A stretch of DNA of 32,601 nucleotides. Origin: Clostridiales bacterium UBA4706. GTDB taxonomy: Bacteria > Bacillota > Clostridia > Oscillospirales > Oscillospiraceae. Below are positions 13,408-19,769 of the stretch, piece after piece. Position numbers and translations under genes: made by a program. The stretch lies in assembly GCA_002404605.1 (NCBI GenBank), contig DHKA01000001.1, positions 1-32,601 on the forward strand, read 5' to 3'. Position 1 is the first letter of the stretch. Each line of letters begins with the position of its first letter. A model generated the notes under the pieces. That model made no database searches. It was given only the letters and a program-made list of their open reading frames with translations, and was not told the DNA's origin.

Positions 13408-14211
13408 ATGGGAGTTTATGTAGTCACCGGCGGCTCCGGCGGTATCGGCGGCAAGACGGTGGAAATTCTGCGCGCCCAGGGGCACGAGACGATCAACGTC
13501 GATCTGAAGGGCGGAGACATCAACGCCAATATTGCCACTAAAGAAGGACGGCAGGATGTGATCGATAAGATCCACGAGCTGCACCCCGAGGGGATCGACG
13601 GCCTGATCTGCGTGGCCGGTGTCGCGGGTACCTGCGGCGATATGAAGCTGATGTTCTCGCTGAACTACTTCGGCGTCACCAGTCTGGCCTACGGTCTCTA
13701 TGAGCTGCTCAAAAAGAAGGGCGGCAGCTGCGTGGTCATCGTATCGAACACCATCTCGCAGGGCGGCGTGCACATGGATCTCTGCGATATGCTCAACTAT
13801 GCCTGCAATCAGGAGCGGAACGAGGCCCGCATTCTGTCCATTCTGGAGCAGTATGACGGCTCCAACATGACCATGGCACAGGGCCTGTACGCCACCACCA
13901 AGTACGCGCTGGCCCGTTGGGTGCGGCGAATCTCCGCCAGCTGGGGCGCCAACGGCGTGCGCATCAATGCGGTGGCTCCCGGCAATGTCCGGACGCCGCT
14001 TACCGCCGCCATGGGCGACCGCGCTACGGCGGCGCTGGCGGGACTTCCCATTCCCATCAACTATCAGACCGGCGACCAGCTGCTCGACCCGGTGGACATT
14101 GCCAATGTGCTGGTGTTCCTGGTGTCCCCGGCGGCCCACGGCGTCAACGGCAACATCATGTTCGTAGACGGCGGCACCGACGCCCTGCTCAACAGCGAGA
14201 AAGTTTACTAA
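13408..14211 (+). CDS. SDR oxidoreductase related to 3-alpha-hydroxysteroid dehydrogenase/carbonyl reductase
   Basis: A 267-residue classical-type short-chain dehydrogenase. The dinucleotide-binding TGGSGGIG is at residues 7-14. The substrate-active segment is GLICVAGVAG (65-74), the catalytic serine region IVSN is at 111-114, and the catalytic YATTK is at 161-165. NAVAPGNVRTPL and GNIMFVDGGTDAL follow. The overall pattern, with NYFGV after the NAG-like motif and a long insert before the Tyr, is close to the Comamonas testosteroni 3-alpha-HSD/carbonyl reductase type, as I remember it. The cofactor is probably NAD(H), given Asp32 in NVDL. It lies 13 bases before a SnoaL-like gene in a two-gene operon. 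Steroid, bile-acid or small-carbonyl substrates are possible; none is proven. Confidence 0.85.
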   Translation: MGVYVVTGGSGGIGGKTVEILRAQGHETINVDLKGGDINANIATKEGRQDVIDKIHELHPEGIDGLICVAGVAGTCGDMKLMFSLNYFGVTSLAYGLYELLKKKGGSCVVIVSNTISQGGVHMDLCDMLNYACNQERNEARILSILEQYDGSNMTMAQGLYATTKYALARWVRRISASWGANGVRINAVAPGNVRTPLTAAMGDRATAALAGLPIPINYQTGDQLLDPVDIANVLVFLVSPAAHGVNGNIMFVDGGTDALLNSEKVY

Positions 14212-14224
14212 GGAGGCGGAAACC

Positions 14225-14557
14225 ATGACTTTGATTCGACAGTATGTGGATGCGCTGCTCAACCAGGACGCGTTGGCTCTGAGCAAGCTCTTTTCTCCCA
14301 CGGCCATTTTCGTGGACCACTGCCCCCGCGATGCGGGAAAGCCGCTCGTCAGCACCTACGGCCCCGAGGCCATCGACATGTTCTACCACAACCGCTTCCT
14401 GTTCCGCCACTTCCGCATCACGGATGCCCGTATCGTCAGCGACACGCAGGCCTACTACTATGCCGTTTACGACGGGTATCACGTCCGGGCGCTGGCTACC
14501 ATCACGGAATTCAGCTCCGACGGACTGATCGAACGGCTTGTCGTAAGACCGGCGTAA
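14225..14557 (+). CDS. SnoaL-like / NTF2-fold protein
   Basis: A 110-residue protein of the NTF2/SnoaL/ketosteroid-isomerase superfamily. The N-terminal helix is followed by the cone beta-sheet: MTLIRQYVDALLNQDALALSKLFSPTAIFVDHCPRDAGKPLV, then YGPEAIDMFYHNRFLFRHF, then DGYHVRALATITEFSSDGLIERLVV. Members include enzymes and binding proteins. Its coupling to an SDR similar to 3-alpha-HSD suggests both act on one small hydrophobic or carbonyl substrate, but the catalytic Asp positions of ketosteroid isomerase were not identified. RBS AAGGAGGCGG with 4-6 bases to the ATG. It ends at a shared bidirectional terminator. Confidence 0.82.
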   Translation: MTLIRQYVDALLNQDALALSKLFSPTAIFVDHCPRDAGKPLVSTYGPEAIDMFYHNRFLFRHFRITDARIVSDTQAYYYAVYDGYHVRALATITEFSSDGLIERLVVRPA

Positions 14558-14584
14558 AAGACTAACGGATCAATATCCGAAGAG

Positions 14585-14626
14585 ACAAAAAGCAGCAGCT
14601 CCGGATTTCGGGGCTGCTGCTTTTCT
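14585..14626. terminator. Bidirectional terminator between SnoaL-like gene and glnS
   Basis: A long stem (about 14587-14603 with 14609-14624) has arms AAAAGCAGCAGCTCCG and CGGGGCTGCTGCTTTT. It is flanked by A and T runs on both sides, so it fits both convergent genes. Confidence 0.9.
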
Positions 14627-14629
14627 GTA

Positions 14630-16300
14630 TTAGTCTTTCTTAAAGGAATCCTTGAGCGCGACGGCGCGGTTGAACACGAGATGGCCGGGGGCGCTGTCCT
14701 TGTTGTCCGGCGCGAAGTAGCCGAGACGGAGGAACTGGAAGCGGTCGGCAGCGGCGCAGTCTTCGAGCGACTTTTCCACCTTGCAGCCGGTGAGAATTTC
14801 CAGAGAGTTGGGATTCAGGCAATCGATGAAGTCCTTGCCGGGCGCGTCCGGCTCGGGGTCGGAGAAGAGCATGTCGTAGAGCCGCACCTCGGCGTCGGCG
14901 CAGTTGGCAGCATCGACCCAGTGGATCGTGCCGCGCACCTTGCGGCCGTCGGGCGTGTTGCCGCCGCGGGTCTCGGGATCGTATTCGCAGAGGATCTCCG
15001 TCACGTTGCCGTCCGCGTCCTTCACGCAGCCGGTGCAGCGGACGATGTAGGCGCCTTTGAGACGCACCTCATTGCCCGGATAGAGGCGGTTATATTTCTT
15101 GACCGGCTCTTCCATGAAGTCGTCCTGCTCGACCCAGAGCGTGCGGGAAAACGAGACCGGGCGCGTGCCTGCATTCTCGGCGACTGGGTTGTTTTCGATA
15201 TCGAAAAGCTCGGTCTTCCCCTCGGGGTAGTTCGTGATCGTGAGCTTTACGGGGCGGAGCACCGCCATGACGCGCCTGGCGTTGGCATTTAAGTCGTCGC
15301 GCAGGCAGCTTTCGAGCAGCGAGTAGTCCACCGTGGACGTGACCTTGGAAACGCCGATGCGGTCGGTAAAATCGCGGATGGAGTGCGGCGTATACCCGCG
15401 GCGGCGCAGACCGCAGAGCGTCGGCATCCGGGGATCGTCCCAGCCGGAGACGCGGCCCTCTTCCACAAGGCGGCGCAGCTTGCGCTTGCTCATCACGGTA
15501 TAGTTGATGCCGAGACGGGCAAACTCGATCTGGCGCGGCTTGGACGGTACGTCGCAGTTCTCAATGACCCAGTTGTAGAGCGGGCGGTGATCCTCGTATT
15601 CAAGCGAGCAGAGCGAGTGCGTAATGCCTTCGAGCGCATCCTGAATGGGGTGTGCAAGGTCGTACATCGGGAAGATGCACCACTTCGTGCCCTGCCGGTG
15701 GTGCTCAATGTAGCGGATGCGGTAGAGCACCGGGTCACGCATGTTGAAGTTGCCGCTTGCCAGATCGATCTTTGCGCGCAGCGTATACTTGCCCTCCGGA
15801 AACTCTCCGGCGCGCATCCGCGCAAACAGATCGAGCGATTCCTCGATCGGGCGGTCGCGGTAGGGGCTGACGGCGGGGTGCGTCGTGTCGCCGCGGTAGG
15901 CGGAAAACTCCTCGGGCGTCAGCTCGCAGACGTAGGCGAGACCCTTCTTGATGAGGCCGACGGCCAGCTCGTAGGTCTTTTCAAAGTAGTCCGAGCCGTA
16001 GAAAAAGCGGTCGCCCCAGTCAAAGCCGAGCCAGCGGATATCCTCCTGAATGGCATCGACGAACTCGGTGTCCTCCTTGGCGGGGTTGGTGTCGTCCATG
16101 CGCAGATTGCAGAGACCGCCGAACTTCTCCGCCGTGCCGAAGTCGATGCACAGCGCCTTGCAGTGGCCGATGTGCAGATAGCCGTTCGGCTCGGGCGGGA
16201 AACGGGTGTGCACCGTTTTTCCGGCAAACCGTCCGCCGGGGGCAATGTCCTCGGCGACAAAATCGTGAATAAAATTGCTGGATTCTCTGATCTCGTCCAT
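14630..16300 (-). CDS. glnS: Glutaminyl-tRNA synthetase
   Basis: GlnRS charges tRNA-Gln with glutamine. The 556-residue protein is typical of bacterial GlnS (about 554 in E. coli). It has the class I HIGH motif in FPPEPNGYLHIGHCKA (HIGH at 43-46), DDTNPAKEDTEFVDAIQEDI, LEYEDHRPLYNWVIE, the KMSKS-like VMSKRKL, and the C-terminal beta-barrel domains. Many Firmicutes lack GlnRS and use GatCAB amidation, so its presence is worth noting. The start at 16300 is chosen because GGAGAG is 7 bases upstream and the protein then begins MDEIRESSNFI as homologues do; the ATG at 16354 would add 18 residues without a ribosome binding site. It diverges from the thioredoxin reductase-like gene. Confidence 0.97.
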   Translation of the reverse strand: MDEIRESSNFIHDFVAEDIAPGGRFAGKTVHTRFPPEPNGYLHIGHCKALCIDFGTAEKFGGLCNLRMDDTNPAKEDTEFVDAIQEDIRWLGFDWGDRFFYGSDYFEKTYELAVGLIKKGLAYVCELTPEEFSAYRGDTTHPAVSPYRDRPIEESLDLFARMRAGEFPEGKYTLRAKIDLASGNFNMRDPVLYRIRYIEHHRQGTKWCIFPMYDLAHPIQDALEGITHSLCSLEYEDHRPLYNWVIENCDVPSKPRQIEFARLGINYTVMSKRKLRRLVEEGRVSGWDDPRMPTLCGLRRRGYTPHSIRDFTDRIGVSKVTSTVDYSLLESCLRDDLNANARRVMAVLRPVKLTITNYPEGKTELFDIENNPVAENAGTRPVSFSRTLWVEQDDFMEEPVKKYNRLYPGNEVRLKGAYIVRCTGCVKDADGNVTEILCEYDPETRGGNTPDGRKVRGTIHWVDAANCADAEVRLYDMLFSDPEPDAPGKDFIDCLNPNSLEILTGCKVEKSLEDCAAADRFQFLRLGYFAPDNKDSAPGHLVFNRAVALKDSFKKD

Positions 16301-16340
16301 ATTGACTCTCTCCATTTTATAAGCTGAATGAATGGAAATT

Positions 16341-16369
16341 ATTATACACGTCAACGCTTGAAATTACAA
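16341..16369 (-). promoter_or_regulatory. Predicted promoter of glnS
   Basis: On the minus strand: TTGTAA (16369-16364), a 17-base spacer and a perfect TATAAT (16346-16341), 40 bases before the glnS start. Confidence 0.72.
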
Positions 16370-16386
16370 CAGAATTATTGGATAAT
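16358..16386 (+). promoter_or_regulatory. Predicted promoter of the thioredoxin reductase-like gene, overlapping glnS promoter
   Basis: TTGAAA (16358-16363), a 17-base spacer and GATAAT (16381-16386). Its -35 lies inside the spacer of the leftward glnS promoter. The 5' UTR carries a TTCCGCC-CTTT-GGCGGAA hairpin (16404-16421). Confidence 0.55.
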
Positions 16387-16442
16387 AGAAGCGCTACGAA
16401 TCTTTCCGCCCTTTGGCGGAACAAACGACAGGAGTATACCAT

Positions 16443-17273
16443 ATGAAATATGATGCCGTGATCCTCGGCGGCGGCCCGGCGGCTGTCTCTGCGGCGCTCA
16501 CGCTGCGCGCGCGGGGCAAGACCGCCGCGATCCTCTCCGGCGGGATCGACGATATCCCGCTCTCCCGTGCGAACAGGATCTCCAATTACCCCGGCTGCCC
16601 GGATATCTCCGGCCGCGCGCTGCTCGAAGCGATGGAGCGCCAGGCGCTGGACGCGGGCGCGCAGCTTCTTCACGGGCGTGCCACGTCGATCGCTCCCCTC
16701 GGCGACGGCTTCGGCGTGATCTACGGCGCGGACTTCTGCGAGGCGGAAACGGTCATCCTCTGCACCGGCGTCGCCGCCGGAAGTCTCTTTCCCGGCGAGC
16801 GGGACAACCTCGGCCGCGGTGTGAGCTACTGCGTCACGTGCGACGGAATGCTCTACCGCGGGAAAAAGGTGTGCGTCGTGGGCTTCACGTCTGATTCGGA
16901 AGAGGAAGCGGAGCTTCTCCGCAAGATGGGCTGCGAAGTCAAACTGTTTACGAGCCGCACGGCAAAGTATGCGGTGCTCGGCGAGAAGCGCGTCACGGCG
17001 CTTTCCGTGAACGGGGAAGAGCATCCGTGTGAAGCGGTGTTCATCCTCCGCCCGACTGCGGCGCCCGATACGCTGCTTGCAGGCCTTGCCATGGACGGCG
17101 TGCATATCGCCGTGGATAAGGCGACGATGAAAACGTCCGTTGCGGGTATTTTTGCCGCCGGAGACTGCACCGGCAAGCCCTACCAGATCGCCAAGGCCGT
17201 CGGCGACGGCAACATCGCCGCGCTCAGCGCTGCGCAGTATATCGAGGAAAGGAGCCGCGAGAAAAAAGCATGA
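16443..17273 (+). CDS. Thioredoxin reductase-like flavoprotein lacking NADPH motifs (candidate ferredoxin-dependent type)
   Basis: A 276-residue FAD protein of the thioredoxin reductase family, shorter than the usual about 310. Seen: the FAD-binding LGGGPAA (8-14), the redox pair Cys130-VT-Cys133 in SYCVTCDG, and the C-terminal FAD motif GIFAAGDC (235-242) with the KAVGDGNIAA helix. Not seen: the second Rossmann motif GGGDSA, replaced by VVGFTSDSEEEA (145-155), and the NADPH 2'-phosphate motif HRRxxxR, replaced by FTSRTAKY. Known ferredoxin-dependent flavin thioredoxin reductases of Clostridia lack exactly these pyridine nucleotide motifs, so it may take electrons from ferredoxin. The ATG is set by AGGAGT 7 bases upstream. 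It overlaps fbp by 4 bases (ATGA), so they are coupled. Confidence 0.85.
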   Translation: MKYDAVILGGGPAAVSAALTLRARGKTAAILSGGIDDIPLSRANRISNYPGCPDISGRALLEAMERQALDAGAQLLHGRATSIAPLGDGFGVIYGADFCEAETVILCTGVAAGSLFPGERDNLGRGVSYCVTCDGMLYRGKKVCVVGFTSDSEEEAELLRKMGCEVKLFTSRTAKYAVLGEKRVTALSVNGEEHPCEAVFILRPTAAPDTLLAGLAMDGVHIAVDKATMKTSVAGIFAAGDCTGKPYQIAKAVGDGNIAALSAAQYIEERSREKKA

Positions 17274-19204
17274 ACGAGAGCGAGATCAAGTATCTGGAAC
17301 TGCTCGCTAAGAGCTTTCCGAGCATCCCCGCTACGGCGGCGGAGATCGTGCGGCTGCAGGCCATTCTGGAACTGCCGAAAACGACCGAACACTTTATGAG
17401 CGACATCCACGGCGAGTATACATACTTTTCCCATATTCTCAAAAACGCGTCCGGCGCGATCCACGACAAGATCAACGACAGCTTCGGCGATCTTCTCGGC
17501 GAGGAGGAGAAAAACTCGCTCGCGCGGCTGCTCTATTATCCCGAACGGGAGCTTGCTGCCGCGGCACACTCCGATCCCTGGTACCGCGTGACGATCCACC
17601 GCCTTGTGGCCGTCTGCCGCCAGGCTACGGACAAATATACCCGCGTCAAGGTGCGCGCCCGTCTGCCGAAGGAATATGCCTATATTATCGAGGAGCTCAT
17701 CGACTCCGACGAACACGATCCCAACAAGCGCAAATATTTTGAGAGCATCATCAACAGCGTTATCGAGACCGGCATTGCCGACCGGTTCATCGTGGCGCTT
17801 GCCAATCTCATCTCCCGTCTGACGGTAAACCAGCTGCACATCGTCGGCGACGTTTTCGACCGCGGCCCCGCCGCGCAGATGGTCATGGACGATCTTATGG
17901 ACATGCACGGTGTGGACTTTGTCTGGGGCAACCACGACATCCTCTGGATGGGCGCGGCGATGGGCAATCCCGCGTGCATTGCGAACGCCCTGCGAAATTC
18001 GCTCAAGTACGGCAACTTTGATATGCTCGAGGACGGCTACGGCCTGAACGTCCGTCCGCTCGCGCTCTTTGCCATGGAGCAGTACGGCGACGATCCCTGC
18101 ACGAACTTCCTCCCGACCCACGTGACCGACTGCGTGGCGGAAAACAGCGACGTTACCGCCAAGCTCCTCAAGGCCATCACGGTCATCCAGTTCAAGCTGG
18201 AAGGTCAGCTCATTCTCCGCCATCCGGAATACAATATGAATGGCCGCCTCCTGCTGGGCGAGCTCGTCCGCGCCGGCGAAACCGTCACGCTCGACGGGAA
18301 GGAATACCGCGTGAACAACATTTCTCTCCCCACGGTCGATCCCGCGGATCCCTACCGCCTCTCCGACCGGGAGCAGCAGCTCGTCGATCAGCTCGTGCTT
18401 TCTTTCCTGCGCAGCGAGAAGTTACAGACCCATATCCGGTATCTTCTGGAAAAGGGCGCAATGTACCGCGTGTGCAACGGCAACCTTCTCTACCACGGCT
18501 GCATCCCCATGGAGCCGGACGGCAGCTTCACGCGCGTGACGATGGGCGATACGACATACTGCGGAAAGTCGCTCATGGACGCCTACGACCGGCTGTGCCG
18601 CACGGCGATGTACGACCGCCGCATGGAGAATACCGACCTTCTCTGGTATCTCTGGTGCGGGCCGTATTCCCCGCTCAACGGCAAGGATAAGATCGCAACG
18701 TTTGAGCGCACGTTCCTCGACGACCCGGAGGCCGGCACGGAGCGGAAAAATCCGTATTACGATCTCTGGAACAGCGAGGAGACGGCGCGCACGATCCTCG
18801 CCGAGTTCGGCGTGAATTTTGAACGCGGCCACATCATCAACGGCCACGTACCCGTGCGTAAAACGAAGGGCGACACGCCCATCAAGGCAAACGGCAAGTT
18901 CATCAACATCGACGGCGGTCTCTCAAAGGCGTACCAGCCCGTGACGGGCATCTGCGGCTACACGCTCGTATATTCCTCGCACGAGCTGTATCTTGCCGAG
19001 CACCAGCCCTTTGATCCGGACACCGCCGCGCGCGAGAGTGCGGACGTCCTCTCCCGCACGATCATGATCGAGCAGTACCCCGACCGGCTTCGTGTGCGCG
19101 ATACCGACGGCGGCGCGGACGTGGAGCGGCGCATCGCCGATCTCAAAAAGCTGCTCGCGGCCTACCGCAGCGGCGTTGTGCGCACGCCGAGCCGCATGGA
19201 GTAA
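17270..19204 (+). CDS. fbp: Fructose-1,6-bisphosphatase, class III
   Basis: Firmicutes-type FBPase III hydrolyses fructose 1,6-bisphosphate to fructose 6-phosphate for gluconeogenesis. The 644-residue length is normal. It is a metallophosphoesterase: MSDIHGEYTYFSHIL (D-x-H metal motif), HIVGDVFDRGPAAQ (GDxxDRG), VWGNHDILWMGAA (GNHD) and the later INGHVPVRKTKGDTP are all present. It overlaps the upstream flavoprotein gene by 4 bases. Its likely terminator lies inside the palindromic element just downstream. Start ATG 17270; a GAAAGGAG-type ribosome binding site lies within the end of the upstream gene. Confidence 0.97.
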   Translation: MNESEIKYLELLAKSFPSIPATAAEIVRLQAILELPKTTEHFMSDIHGEYTYFSHILKNASGAIHDKINDSFGDLLGEEEKNSLARLLYYPERELAAAAHSDPWYRVTIHRLVAVCRQATDKYTRVKVRARLPKEYAYIIEELIDSDEHDPNKRKYFESIINSVIETGIADRFIVALANLISRLTVNQLHIVGDVFDRGPAAQMVMDDLMDMHGVDFVWGNHDILWMGAAMGNPACIANALRNSLKYGNFDMLEDGYGLNVRPLALFAMEQYGDDPCTNFLPTHVTDCVAENSDVTAKLLKAITVIQFKLEGQLILRHPEYNMNGRLLLGELVRAGETVTLDGKEYRVNNISLPTVDPADPYRLSDREQQLVDQLVLSFLRSEKLQTHIRYLLEKGAMYRVCNGNLLYHGCIPMEPDGSFTRVTMGDTTYCGKSLMDAYDRLCRTAMYDRRMENTDLLWYLWCGPYSPLNGKDKIATFERTFLDDPEAGTERKNPYYDLWNSEETARTILAEFGVNFERGHIINGHVPVRKTKGDTPIKANGKFINIDGGLSKAYQPVTGICGYTLVYSSHELYLAEHQPFDPDTAARESADVLSRTIMIEQYPDRLRVRDTDGGADVERRIADLKKLLAAYRSGVVRTPSRME

Positions 19205-19209
19205 GGCTT

Positions 19210-19483
19210 GCGTCGATTGACAAGGGCACACGCGGTTCTGCCGGGCGGAAATGCCCTCATACAGCGTCAAAGCCCTTGAGAATACACAAAGTATTCTCTG
19301 CGGGCTTTTCCTTGTCTGGGAGCATTTCTGCTCCGGCAGAACTGCTTTGCATCGGACAGCCTTGGATTTTCGAGGGATTTTTGTTCTTTTGGACGCAGGC
19401 GGGCTGGCGCCCGCCAAGGACAAAAGGGCAAAAAGCACCGAAAAGACTGGCTGTCCGACGTGTGTGCCCTTGTTAATCGACGC
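19210..19483. repeat. Nested palindromic (MITE-like) element between fbp and valS
   Basis: A 274-base block bounded by 22-base inverted repeats with one mismatch (19210-19231 and 19462-19483, outer ends GCGTCGATT / AATCGACGC). Inside are two arms. Arm 1 is closed by 19234-19254 with 19322-19342 (GTTCTGCC...GAAATGC pairing) and holds a hairpin at 19271-19307. Arm 2 is closed by 19353-19361 with 19449-19457 (CGGACAGCC / GGCTGTCCG) and holds a hairpin at 19386-19426 (CTTTTG, GGCGGGC / GCCCGCC, CAAAAG). It encodes no plausible protein. No clear target-site duplication is visible. It is either a miniature inverted-repeat transposable element, a REP/BIME-like repeat, or a structured RNA locus. Confidence 0.82.
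19268..19309 (+). terminator. Terminator-like hairpin inside the palindromic element (likely fbp terminator)
   Basis: AAAGCCC (19269-19275) pairs with GGGCTTT (19302-19308), with an inner GAGAATAC / GTATTCTC stem (19278-19285 with 19291-19298), loop ACAAA, and a T-rich end. Confidence 0.7.
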
Positions 19484-19512
19484 TTGACAAATAAAACAAA
19501 TAACGGTATATT
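19484..19512 (+). promoter_or_regulatory. Promoter of valS, abutting the palindromic element
   Basis: A perfect TTGACA (19484-19489) directly follows the element's right inverted repeat, then a 17-base spacer and TATATT (19507-19512). Confidence 0.85.
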
Positions 19513-19517
19513 GATTT

Positions 19518-19755
19518 GGTAAAAAGCGCAGAAGGGGAGGAGTAGGCTCCCGGCAGATCGCAGAGAGAGGGCGGACGGTGCAAGCCCTTGTGAAGCCGCA
19601 GCCGAAGGTCGCTCCGGAGCTGCCGTTTTGAACAAAGTAGAAACGGACGGGTTCTCCCGTTACAGAGAATACGAGCGCCGCTTTTCGTAAAGCGGAAATC
19701 GGGTGGTACCGCGTAAGTTTTTGCGCCCCGGAGTTTATCTCCGGGGCGTTTTTGT
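19518..19755 (+). promoter_or_regulatory. T-box riboswitch, valine specifier GUC
   Basis: A T-box leader that senses uncharged tRNA-Val and allows readthrough. Stem I features are visible: GGAGGAGTAGG, AGAGAGAGGGCGGACGGTGCAA, and the 3' strand GAAGGTCGCTCCGGAGC, in which GTC (19608-19610) is the likely specifier codon. The invariant T-box core GGGTGGTACCGCG is at 19701-19713, whose GGTACC bulge pairs with the tRNA NCCA end in the antiterminator. The competing terminator follows at 19724-19753. The valS gene directly downstream confirms the valine reading. Confidence 0.95.
19723..19753 (+). terminator. T-box regulated terminator of valS
   Basis: The stem CGCCCCGGA (19724-19732) / TCCGGGGCG (19740-19748) with a short loop is followed by five Ts, 17 bases before the valS start. 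Confidence 0.95.
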
Positions 19756-19769
19756 TTGGAGGAATGAGA

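Noticed and set aside
13378..14355. A 325-codon minus-strand frame opposite the SDR gene
   Set aside because: The plus strand has full SDR motifs; the minus frame shows none and has no ribosome binding site.
19251..19487. Short frames inside the palindromic element, which could be read as a small protein or transposase remnant
   Set aside because: They span inverted repeats, lack start signals and have no transposase motif; the structure is explained by palindromes alone.
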